Source: Epiperipatus broadwayi (taxonomy: Eukaryota; Onychophora; Udeonychophora; Euonychophora; Peripatidae). Taken from it: a stretch of DNA of 64,000 nucleotides. Below the pieces are notes generated by a model. The model was given only the letters and a program-made list of their open reading frames with translations. It was not told where the DNA came from and searched no databases. The stretch is taken from positions 2,296,001-2,360,000 of the forward strand of contig JAQFVV010000013.1 of the NCBI GenBank assembly GCA_028023455.1, given 5' to 3'. This document shows, one piece after another, positions 13,536 through 23,024 of this stretch (the stretch's first letter is position 1; each line of letters begins with the position of its first letter). A program made the position numbers and the translations under genes.

Positions 13536-15285
13536 ACAAACCTTTAGGAAAACACAAAACAACTAATTAGTTTATTTTTCTATCCAAATAAAAATTGTTT
13601 AAAAATATTCTTATAATCACATATCAGAATAATTCTACTAACAATTTCATTTTATAATGAATTAATTAAAAAAATATTTATAATCAACACATTTTTTTTT
13701 CTTATGCATAAATATAAAATATATGGATCCACCAATATATTAGTACTCTCATTTATTTTAAATTATGATACTATTATATATATTTAAAAAAAACAACAAC
13801 TGTACTTCAACTGTATAGCATCAATATATATATTTCTGAGGAAATGATTATTTGGTCTTTAAATAAAAACGATTGAAATGATTAATTTTAACAGAAAAAA
13901 TTCTAAGCAATCAATTTTTTTTAGCAGTATAATTTGAGGTGTTCATCTTCAACGTTAATGTGTGAGGAAAAATCATCTCTTTGCATATTTTACAAAAACA
14001 TTTCATAATAATGTATTATCTAAAATTGTATATTTGTCTTTGGTCACAAATAGGATTTTATCAACATATGCATGTTTATTTTCTATGATTATCTGGCTGA
14101 CTTTTTCTTTGAATAATTTAGATGAAATGTTTTATGCCCTTGAAATTTTATCATGCCTTCTACACCTATCAATCATGAATCTGATGCATAAAAGGTCACA
14201 AGAATAGGAAGTGGATATAAGTTGAAAGTCATTCATTCTGCATCACCAAAAGGTCACTCTATGGAAATCTTATAAGTCAACACATGAACTTTTCACTGTA
14301 ATTATTATTATTTTTTGTACAAAAAGTTCTGTAAATCTTCCATTTGTTGGCATCATTGGTGCTTGTCACCTTGTCTTTGAAAATTTAATATTTTGTTTCA
14401 TTTATAAATAGATAATGGTTATAGATCATTGATATAATTTTGTGATTTTTGTTTATTCAAAGTATTTAAAAATATAATTTCAATAGTTATAGGGTTTTAA
14501 GCTAGCTTAATTTATAATGCTAAATTTTGAGGTTAAATTTTTTTGAGTTTAAGAATAATAATGTTTTAGGCCTCTCTGATGTTTTTGAAGGATGAGATAT
14601 GAAATGACTTCAACAAGACTAAGGATATATCAGAAGGATTAGTCTTGCCTAAACTGTTTTACCTTTTGCAGTGAAGGTCACTTCCAATGTGCTGTTAACA
14701 TCTTTCATAAAGATCCGTTTTTGCATAATCATCAGGTGTAATCTGAATTAATCTTTTACAGGAAATCGTCAAAGTATAATGGAAAATGCCTAATGATAAT
14801 TGGAAATAGTAATGTTTATAAAAATTTTGGCATAAGGATAGGATAACTTAATGTAACTGTGCAGCTTGATTAAATTTTAATCTACAGCTTAATGTTTTCT
14901 GCTTTCATCTGTCAAGCATATGCTATAGCTATGTTAATTACTGATCATAAGATGGGTAAATGTATCAAGAATAAAAAAATGATTATATAATAAGTTGAAG
15001 TATTATCATCTGCTTAAAACTCTAATTTAAAGATAAACCTTTTTCTAGTCAAAAATATGATTTAATTTTAGTGTGGCCAAATAGATTTTCTTTGAGGAAT
15101 TCTGGAGCATAAATTGAAGCCTGATAAAAGTGTAGTTATATTTAAACTATTTGAATATGTGATTCACAATTTTGCCCCCCCCCCAGTTAATTATCAAATG
15201 GTCTTTCCAAAAATTTTAACCGCTGAGTATATTTATATAGTTTTTGCCTATTTATTACCATTATTTCTGATTTCTCTAAACTTGA
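13536..15285. other. AT-rich DNA without a recognisable gene
   Basis: An 81-codon frame at 13962-14207 and a 64-codon frame at 15114-15308 lack motifs and are probably chance. A run of 10-11 C residues lies near 15174. Confidence 0.4.
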
Positions 15286-15289
15286 TCAC

Positions 15290-15780
15290 AATTTTCTTTT
15301 TGTTTTAAAAGGTTCACATCTCTTTTGTAAGTAAATCATAGTCAAAAAAATATTGATAACTTATGTTGTTCTTATTTCATAATTGTCAAATATAAACATG
15401 AGTGATAAATAACAGCCTTGCTCAATCTTAATCATTTATTTTGTTGATTTAATATATATATAATACAATTTTCACTTGTAGTTATAAGTTGGGACTATTT
15501 CCATCATCTAGTAGAAATGCTGGTCATATTTGTGAATATTGAATTTAAGGTGATATTCTAATAACTTTAGCGGAAGGTCAATTCCTATGTTAGCTGTCAG
15601 TAATCAGACCAGCAAACATTTGAAGAATAGAGAATATAAATAAATACCATTTGAAATGCTATATTCCATACAAAACTGCATTTGCTTACATCTGACTGTA
15701 TTTCATAAGGTATAAATAAAATATGAATTTTTAAAAAAAAAAACATTTAACAATATGATTGAAATAGTCCACATATTTTA
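15290..15780 (+). repeat. Diverged duplicate block, copy 1
   Basis: Closely matches 17788-18215 followed by 19205-19310. Shared landmarks are tttctttttgttttaaaa at the start, catgagtgataaataacagc and tctagtagaaatgctggtc in the middle, and aacatttaacaatatgattg at the end. Copy 1 lacks most of the tRNA-like head present in copy 2, and copy 2 was split by about 1 kb of later insertions. Confidence 0.75.
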
Positions 15781-16925
15781 AGTTTGGCATTTTCTGATCA
15801 ATTTTGAGGATTGGTCAAATTTTTACCAATCATAGAATTTAAATCAAGATAGCGCGGGATTGATAAGGAGTACAGACACATATCATATGCCACCTTTTTT
15901 GACATTTCATCAGCTTTCCAAGCGTTTTCTTTCTTTCTATATCTTAAAAACTGCATTTTTAATGAATGTTTTAATAGTAGGAGTTTTTAAATTTTTTTTA
16001 AAACTTCATGGAAGAGAATTAACAGCAATTTTTTTTTGGTAACAAAACATTAAAATTCCGATGCATATATATGCAAATTTGAGAGCTTAGAATTTAAATA
16101 ATTGTAATTATATGAAGCTACAGGAGTAATATTTAGCTGTAAGTATATCATTTCCCCTCTTTTTAATATAATGCTGTAGAATGTGTTTGATACCTATATA
16201 TGTAATTCCTTGGGTTTAGACTCTAACCAACTGGAAATTCCAGAAGTATATTTTTTATCACCTGTAACTATACAATATTTTAAATATATTTTATAATGCT
16301 GTAGAATAATTTTTGTGTTGTAGAATGTCTATTTTTGTTCCAATACATATACAACTCGAATACCTAGAACCAGACCAATAGTAATTTTATACAAAGCTAA
16401 TATTTTCTATCAGTTGTAGTATAAATATTATATATTTTTTGTAAATAATGATTATAATGAAAAGATCAAATTTATTTCATTGTCATTTCTTACTGAAAGT
16501 GGTAACTTGCATGTGTTTTGTATGGATCTGTATCATATATCTTTGTTACGTACATAAGCAATTATATTTCATTTTATGCAATCTATGGGTATTTTTTCTT
16601 TCATTTTTACAGGCTATGGATACTTTTTTTTTTATACAAATATACTTTTATTGTAAGTTATATTATCATAAGCCTTCTACATAGTAAGCTATAGGTATTT
16701 CCACAAGAGCAAATGAAAAGTAGGACAGATAATAAGGAACAACAGTATTGTGATTATTCTCATTAATATAGTGCACTAAATTAGAAAAAAAATTTTTTTT
16801 TAAGTTATCACTATGTGTATAAATGTGATATACATACACACAGAAAAACTTTTGTCTTTCATACTGTCAATTTTTTTCTTTTATATTATATATATTTTGC
16901 AATTAATTTATAATTTTCATTAATA
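15781..16925. other. AT-rich DNA with weak local repeats
   Basis: Around 16165-16390 the phrase tataatgctgtagaat recurs with a spacing of about 125 bp. At 16585-16700 a ctatgggtattt-like phrase recurs three times. These are degenerate tandem duplications. No gene was recognised. Confidence 0.35.
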
Positions 16926-17345
16926 TATAGGGTATTTTGAGATCAGACTTTTACACGACCCTCAACTCTCCACACTATCTCATACCACTGATACCCTTGA
17001 CCACATATATGTCTAAAAGATAAATAATCACCAATATTCATATTTTGTGCTAAATCAGCACTCACCAGATGAGAATGTTGGCATCAGTGTAGGTTTTGGG
17101 CATTCCAAAATCAAATTTTCAATAGGATGGATTGCTGAAGAGATGGAATGGATCGAAGCCTGTCCATTAAAATATGAAGATTGGCTATCTTAATATAAAT
17201 CTGAGCACTTATTGTATATATATGCATAGTTGATAATCTGAACCAACTGACGAGTGGTTTACCATGAAATATGTATATTGGTGATTATTTATCTTTTATA
17301 CATATATGTGGTCAAATGTATCAAAGATATGAGATAGTGTAGCAC
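16926..17345 (+). repeat. Foldback family C, complete copy
   Basis: Left arm 16971-17057 and right arm 17262-17345 are reverse complements (cactatctcata, ccacatatatgt, agataaataatcaccaata). The 200-bp loop contains catccattcc-like and aagattggctatc blocks that are also in the copy at 12254-12600. Two copies in one window show that it is a dispersed family. No transposase code is present. Confidence 0.75.
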
Positions 17346-17787
17346 ATATCTGCTTGCATAATATCTGATATACAGTACTTATAAGGAAACCTTATTTCCA
17401 GCAAATAGCTGTCTGGAAGGACAAGGGTCAGCTAGCAAAAAATGAAACTCTTCAGCTTGTCTTATTCCTAATGCTTTAGAATTACCTCAGGTAAGTCATG
17501 TTATGATTTTTAAATTTTTTTAATAAGAAATGTGATTAAGCTGTCTATAAAAATGTCAGATTAAAATTTAGCTCTCAAAATTTAGAATTTGTGAATCTAT
17601 TAAAAAAAAAGCATTTATAAAAGTGTTAAAGAATTTAATTTTGCTAATATTTTTAAGAGTAATGACTATATTTTCTCAACATTATGATATTCCTTAGTAT
17701 TTGCTTTTTCTGATAATATATAATACTTCACATTTAGTGCATTAAAATTCAACATGGCATCGATTAGGTTTAAAGAAATTCATCATT

Positions 17788-18215
17788 TTCTTTTTGTTTT
17801 AAAAAGTTAACTCTTTTGTGAGTAAAACATATGCAAAAAATATTGGCAACTTAAATTCTTATTTCATAATTGTCAAATATAAACATGAGTGATAAATAAC
17901 AGCCTTGCTCAATCTTATCCATTTGTTATTTTGTACAATTTATTATACATAGTATAATTTTTACTTATAGCTGTAAGTTGAATTGTTTGCATCATCTAGT
18001 AGAAATGCTGGTCCTATTTGTAAATATTTAAGGTGATACTATAACAACTTTGGCAGAATAGCCTAATTGGTTAAAGCATTATCTTAAGCTCAATATTAAT
18101 GAAACTAAAGGTCACTGATTCAATTCCCATGTTAAGTGCCAGTGATCAGACCTGCAAACACTTGGAGAATAAAAACCATTTGAAATGCTGTATTCCATTT
18201 GAAACTATATTTACT
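17788..18215 (+). repeat. Diverged duplicate block, copy 2, with tRNA-SINE head
   Basis: Matches copy 1 at 15290-15780. At 18050-18145 it carries a tRNA-like head: ttggcagaatagcctaattgg followed about 50 bp later by tgattcaattccc, then gtgatcagacctgcaaacac. This head belongs to the same SINE family as the palindrome at 12.85-13.5 kb. The remainder of the block resumes at about 19205. Confidence 0.7.
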
Positions 18216-18337
18216 TTAATATGAATAATCAATAAAAAATGTACCATGAAAGGTCTCACCATCAAATATAACACGATCACACTTCTTTATGCTTACATAA
18301 GCTGTTTTTCACAGAAGCAAAACTATCCACAGTAGTT

Positions 18338-18705
18338 CAGGGGTCCCCAACCCTATGCCCGTGGACACCATGGTGCCCACAGACCATTTTGTGTGCCCGC
18401 CAGCTATTCGAATACGATAAAAAATTATTTATCTGATATAAATAAATTTAATTTTTTTTATAAATTATTGTATTATATTGTAATCAAATTGTAGGACATA
18501 TGAGTAAAAATATAAATGTTAAAATTTAATTTTTGAAATAAATATTTTTTTGTACATTATGTGTATTATTAATAATATCCAACTATAATTTTATATTGAA
18601 AAAATAAATGGTGCCCACCATCTGGTTGAAAAAAATAAATGGTGCCCGCCACCTAGCCGGTATTATAGAATGTGCTCTTAAGTGCAAAAAGGTTGGGGAC
18701 CCCTG
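18338..18705. mobile_element. Non-autonomous hAT element with intact ends
   Basis: Terminal inverted repeats caggggtccccaacc and ggttggggacccctg are perfect over 15 bp and flanked by an identical 8-bp direct duplication, cagtagtt (18330-18337 and 18706-18713). The 8-bp target duplication and CAGGGGT-type ends are established marks of the hAT superfamily (Charlie-like group). The 368-bp body has no transposase. It contains a repeated phrase aaaaataaatggtgcccgcca / atggtgcccacca near 18600-18650, a small internal tandem duplication. Mobility would have needed a transposase supplied elsewhere. Confidence 0.92.
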
Positions 18706-18713
18706 CAGTAGTT

Positions 18714-18905
18714 CCACTCAGTACAAGCTAAAGTAGCTTTGTGCATAAAATTCATCCAACACTACCAGACTAGTTTCCAGCTTATGGCTGTCATCAGTGA
18801 GGAGCCTTGGATCTGGTTTGTGCACAAAATTCTTATCTAGTGCCTACCCATTCAATATCCCCAGACTAGTTTCTAGTTTGTGGCTTTCATCAGTGAGACT
18901 CTTGA
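18714..18905 (+). repeat. Two units of the 22.6 kb foldback's internal repeat
   Basis: Two tandem units of about 80-90 bp share cataaaattc, ccagactagttt, agtttgtggct and tcatcagtgag. The same unit, in both orientations, builds the palindrome at 22606-23024. The first unit starts with actcagtacaagcta, directly after the target duplication of the hAT element, so the hAT element inserted at the edge of this block. Confidence 0.65.
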
Positions 18906-18920
18906 TGACTGATGAAAACT

Positions 18921-19212
18921 CTAAATTAAGGAATCTTAATAAATTATCATTACAGTCAGTAAAAAATAACATAGTTTTAGCTAAATTTGACAATATTAGC
19001 ACAAAAATTTATTAAGAATATATGGTATACTAGATTTCTTAAAATGGGCCCATTAGATTCCAAATAAAACAAGGCAACAAATTTCTCTAAATTGATGAAT
19101 CTTAATAAATTAATATTACAGTTCAGCAAAAATAAGCTAGTTTTAGCTAAATGTGACAATATTAGCAAAAATATTTATTAAGAAAAATGTATGGTATACT
19201 AGATTTCTTAAA
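18921..19212 (+). repeat. Local tandem duplication, two 125-bp units
   Basis: Units 18921-19047 and 19087-19212 share tcttaataaatta, agttttagctaaat, gacaatattagc and ggtatactagatttctta with a period of 166 bp. The open frames across this block on both strands are by-products of the repeat and do not look like genes. Confidence 0.7.
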
Positions 19213-19310
19213 ATGGGGATAGTTGAATGTATTTCATAAGATATAAGTAGACTTTGAATTTTTTTAAAAAACATTTAACAAAATGATTGAAATAGTACAC
19301 ATACATATAA

Positions 19311-20815
19311 AATGACATTATCACAAACCTTCAATTATAATTTTCTCTCTCTTACAGCTTATTTTTCAATCCCACTTTTGTCATACACTTTTTCCATATT
19401 TAGAAAAATCAAATACATCTTCATCTTAGTTTATCTATATTTGTATCAATGTTCAAATAAGATATCCAGTTCTTTTTAAAACTTCATATATTTTCAATTA
19501 TCTAGATTATAATCATTCAAAATAATCAACTTCCATCTCTTTTAGTCTCTTCCATTTCTAGAAGACTGCAATTTATTTATTTCACTAAGATAACATACTG
19601 TTTTAGGGGAACTCTATCCGTTTTGTAATTATTATTTTTTTAAAAAGTAAACTTTTACTATTCTTAAGCAATACAATCGTTGATTGATAAATACCGAGAT
19701 TTTTGTTTTTAAAATAGATCAACCGATTGTCAACTCATAATTCGGTCTAATATGAATGTTTGGTTTATCTCTAAAATTTTTATTACTATTAAATAGTAAA
19801 TATCTGGACTAATATGACTGAGATATCTATACAAGCTTTTTTTTTTGTATTTTGTTAAATTTGAAAATAATTAAAAAGATTTACAATTTTTTTAAAAAAT
19901 TACAAATTTAAAATAAATAATAAAGAAACTGCAGGAGTGTTCCTTAAAATATTAAGAATTGACCATGATAAATATAATTTTCTATATTTTTCATCTTTAA
20001 GAGTTAATCTTTCTAAAAGATAAAATTTATATAATGATCCAGTAAATTATTTTCTAGAAGATAAAATTATATTTAAAAAAAAACAAAAAACACAAGCACA
20101 AATATTAGCCCATATATATATACACACACACGTACGTAAAAATTAACTACATATATAATTTATATTCGCACTTTCAAATTATAATTTATCAATGTTATTT
20201 TTGACCTAATTAAATGTTTGCCAATGTATATCAAAAAATATGCAAATTTTGTTAAAAATGCGTGGCAAAACTATGACCTTCTATGATCAGATGAATTTCT
20301 TGACAAGTTAATGAATGCAATGATACAAACTTATTAAAATCAAAATATTTGAAATAAAATGAGACTCCTTTTTATAAATGACTATTTTTTCCTCATCAAA
20401 TCCTTGAGTAAATGTTAGAACATGCTCTATATATGTAAACAAATTGTATAATAAAATCTGATACATGTTTGTATTTTAGAAAGCACCAGGTTAATTCAGT
20501 CCAGTTTTTCTTAGCAATCTTCTATTCTGCTTTTTTGCCCCGTGTGGTTTACTATAGTAGTATAAGTCTCTGGAGATCAAGATCTATGGATTTGAGATTG
20601 ATTCATCTTCCAGTGATCGGATTCTTGAGCAATATACTTTTTTTTTTTATTGCTCTACAAAATTAGCCTCCTCAATCATAATACAAGTTTGAAAATTCAA
20701 ATTGTCAATTTTACTATGTATCATGCATTGAAATATAGCACAAATAGCAGTTCTAAATAACACATCAAATTTTCTATATTCAAAATATAACTTTTTTTTA
20801 AAATACTATTATTTT
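19311..20815. other. AT-rich DNA without a recognisable gene
   Basis: No domain was recognised. The segment 20520-20630 is less AT-rich and includes gtttactatagtagtata and gagatcaagatct. It may be an old repeat, but no partner copy was found in the window. Confidence 0.4.
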
Positions 20816-20819
20816 AATT

Positions 20820-21330
20820 TTGGACCATACTAATCTATGATCTGCCCAATAGTCTGCAATGGCTTATGCAATTTTTTTTTACGTTGATTCCTAAAAATAA
20901 TATAAACCATAATGTCTTTGTTATGGATGCATTTGTTTCCATACAGTATTTTTTGCCATAACCAATTTATTAACAACAGATTATTAGCTTCAGAATCAAA
21001 ATTATTTCTATAGCTAAGGGCTATAATTAACAATTCTTACTAACATTTTGAAATCTCTAAACGAAAAACAGAGCAACAGCCTTTTTTTCTGTGGATTTTC
21101 TGAATATTTAAGTATAAGAAAACTGACACAGATACCATTATGAAATATAATTTTTACATTAGCATGGTATTGATATATCAATATACTAAATTTGAACTTA
21201 CACATCATGTAGTCTCTCTCATTTTATAATCTGACCTAAAAAAAAGTTGTAGTCATCTATCTGCTCAGTTAAAAAATGCGTTTCATTAACAATAGCTATA
21301 TTAATCTTAAATATTGATAGATTCTAAGTT
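20820..21330 (-). pseudogene. LINE endonuclease-domain relic, copy 2
   Basis: Minus-strand translation just inside 21318 gives SIFKINIAIVNETHFLTEQ, continuing DDYNFFLGQII. This is close to the family pattern in CFDP2/RTE-type LINE endonucleases (a strand reading NIDIAALSET, then about 12 residues to a YTFFW block). NET carries the metal-binding Glu. Stops and frame changes interrupt the rest; the frames 21014-21208 and 20830-21033 are its continuation. It is homologous to the piece at 4830-5110. The reverse transcriptase part is absent here. Confidence 0.55.
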
Positions 21331-21740
21331 GTAACTCATTTACATTCAGATTTTAAAAAATATTCCTCAAAATTTATCGCATTCTAAATAATATTAAAAA
21401 AAAATGTTTTTTTTATCTACATTAGCTTTTATTACAATTTCTATTGAGGAAATAGATAATTTTCTAGATACAATTCAATTAGGTTTTGTGTGACAGGCCA
21501 TTTTTTAATTTTTTTCTAGGATGATCTACAAATAGAGCAGCTCAAATCTAATTTCTGTAGTTCTTTGCTTTATGCTATATATGTACATAGTATTACGATT
21601 GATATCTCTGTGTAGAATAGCATGTTAAATCTTTTTTAATCAAAGGAAAAAATATTTAGCATTAAATGTCAATATTGTTTGGATTTGATAAATGGCTTTA
21701 ACAATCTCTTAAACTGCTACTTTTAATGTTATTTCGCAGA

Positions 21741-22105
21741 TTATCGAGAAAACTGAATAAACTTTAGAATTTTTTTACAACTTATAAATCTTTTTGACAG
21801 TTCCAGATATCTTCATTTTGAATTTCAAAGTGAAAACTAATGTGTTAGAATCTTTTAACATTATTTTGCCAATTTTATCATTATATTATCAAGAAAACTG
21901 TATTAAATAATTTTTAGAATTTTTTTACAACTAATAAATCAATGACTTAATTTTATGACAATGTGATAAAAAAACTCCCAAGGAGCTGATTGTCTATTTC
22001 TTGTTCTCTACACAAGAGCATCTGACAATGATTTTGACAGTTACCAATATTTTTGTTTTGAATTTCAAAGTGAAAACAAATATTTCAGAATCTGTTTCTT
22101 CACAT
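21741..22105 (+). repeat. Tandem duplication, 145-bp period
   Basis: Unit 1 starts at 21741 (ttatcgagaaaactg) and unit 2 at 21886 (ttatcaagaaaactg). Both contain tagaatttttttacaact, tttgacagtt and tttgaatttcaaagtgaaaa. Unit 2 carries an extra segment of about 75 bp (21950-22030). Confidence 0.7.
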
Positions 22106-22280
22106 TTAAAATTTTTCCCCAGAAAATTTGTGAAACTATTAATTACTTTAAAAGAATGATTCAGATTTTAATAGAAAAATTTATTTTTACATGAAATCAA
22201 ATTGACAAAGAAATTATAACATTCAGTTGCAATTTACCATACAATTGGATGACATTAAGCCTACAATAAAAACAAAAAAC

Positions 22281-22605
22281 TGGGATCTAGTAATACCAGC
22301 AGGTATGACTTGTAAACTCCAACCACTAAATGTGTCTGTTAACAAACCCTTTACAGATAGAATGAGAGCCCATCATGGAGCATAATTAAATAGATCTTTT
22401 GACACAAATAAAATTAGCTTCATCTTTTACAATAGCTCAGTGGGTTTTGCAAATTTGTAAAGACATCTAAAAAATATCAAATAAATTTTTCTTAAAATTT
22501 TGCATTGCTAACTATTTAAATGACACTGAATATGATGTGGAATAGTGAAGACGAGAATTCAAGTTCTGAAAGTGAAGATGTTGAAAGTATATCTGAGAAA
22601 AATAT
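22281..22605 (+). pseudogene. pogo/Tigger transposase C-terminal relic
   Basis: From 22284 the plus strand reads DLVIPAGMTCKLQPLNVSVN followed by KPFTDRMR. This is the region before the last catalytic Asp in pogo/Tigger (CENP-B-like, DDE/D) transposases, where DLVVIPAGxTxxLQPLDVxxNKPFK is typical. After a frame change, 22435-22545 gives AQWVLQICKDI, a stop, then FLKFCIANYLNDTEYD, matching the family's QWVxxAWxxI and FKKCGISNALDGTEDD blocks. An acidic Ser/Glu tail (EDENSSSESEDVESISE) ends at a stop at 22606. In-frame stops and at least one frameshift make it dead. The DNA-binding half and the first catalytic residues are missing. Confidence 0.75.
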
Positions 22606-23024
22606 TTAAACAGGCAAAGCTCTCTATATGTATTGCGACTCAGTGCAAGCCAGAGTAATCAATGGATGCCAGAAGGCTTATGCATAAAATCCCCATCTAG
22701 TGCCTACTCATCTAGTATTCCCAGATTTGTTTCTGGCTTGTGGCCTTCATCAGTGAGGAGCTTTGGATCTGAGAACACTGCACCAAGGAGCATTGGATAT
22801 GAGAACACTGGTGTTCTCAGATCCAAAGCTCCTCACTGATGAAAGCCACAAGCCAGAAACAAATCTGGGAATACTAGATGAGTAGGCAGATCCAAGGCTC
22901 CTTGGTGCAGTGTTCTCAGATCCAAAGCTCCTCACTGATGAAGGCCACAAGCCAGAAACAAATCTGGGGGTATTAGATGAGTAGGCACTGATTGGCAATA
23001 CATATAGAGTTTTGCCTGTTTTAA
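22606..23024. repeat. Foldback element D with terminal inverted repeats
   Basis: The ends are inverted: ttaaacaggcaaagctctct at 22606 and tatagagttttgcctgttttaa ending at 23024, with gtattg/caatac just inside. Inside are three copies of a roughly 80-bp unit (catctagtattcccag, tttctggcttgtggc, cttcatcagtgaggagc): one forward (about 22690-22790) and two reverse (22808-22890, 22905-22985). The central join is a perfect short palindrome around gaacactggtgttc. Related units are at 18714-18905, and a solitary end is at 58769-58800. The left end abuts the stop of the Tigger relic. Confidence 0.8.

Noticed and set aside
18050-18145. Possible functional tRNA genes at the tRNA-like heads (also near 13.1, 13.3, 43.7 and 61.7 kb)
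   Set aside because: None folds into a complete cloverleaf with an acceptor stem; all carry SINE bodies, tails or duplicated copies.
22633-22998. Serine-rich open frames with repeated peptide on both strands
   Set aside because: They are translations of the internal units of foldback D; the repeated peptide only mirrors the DNA repeat.
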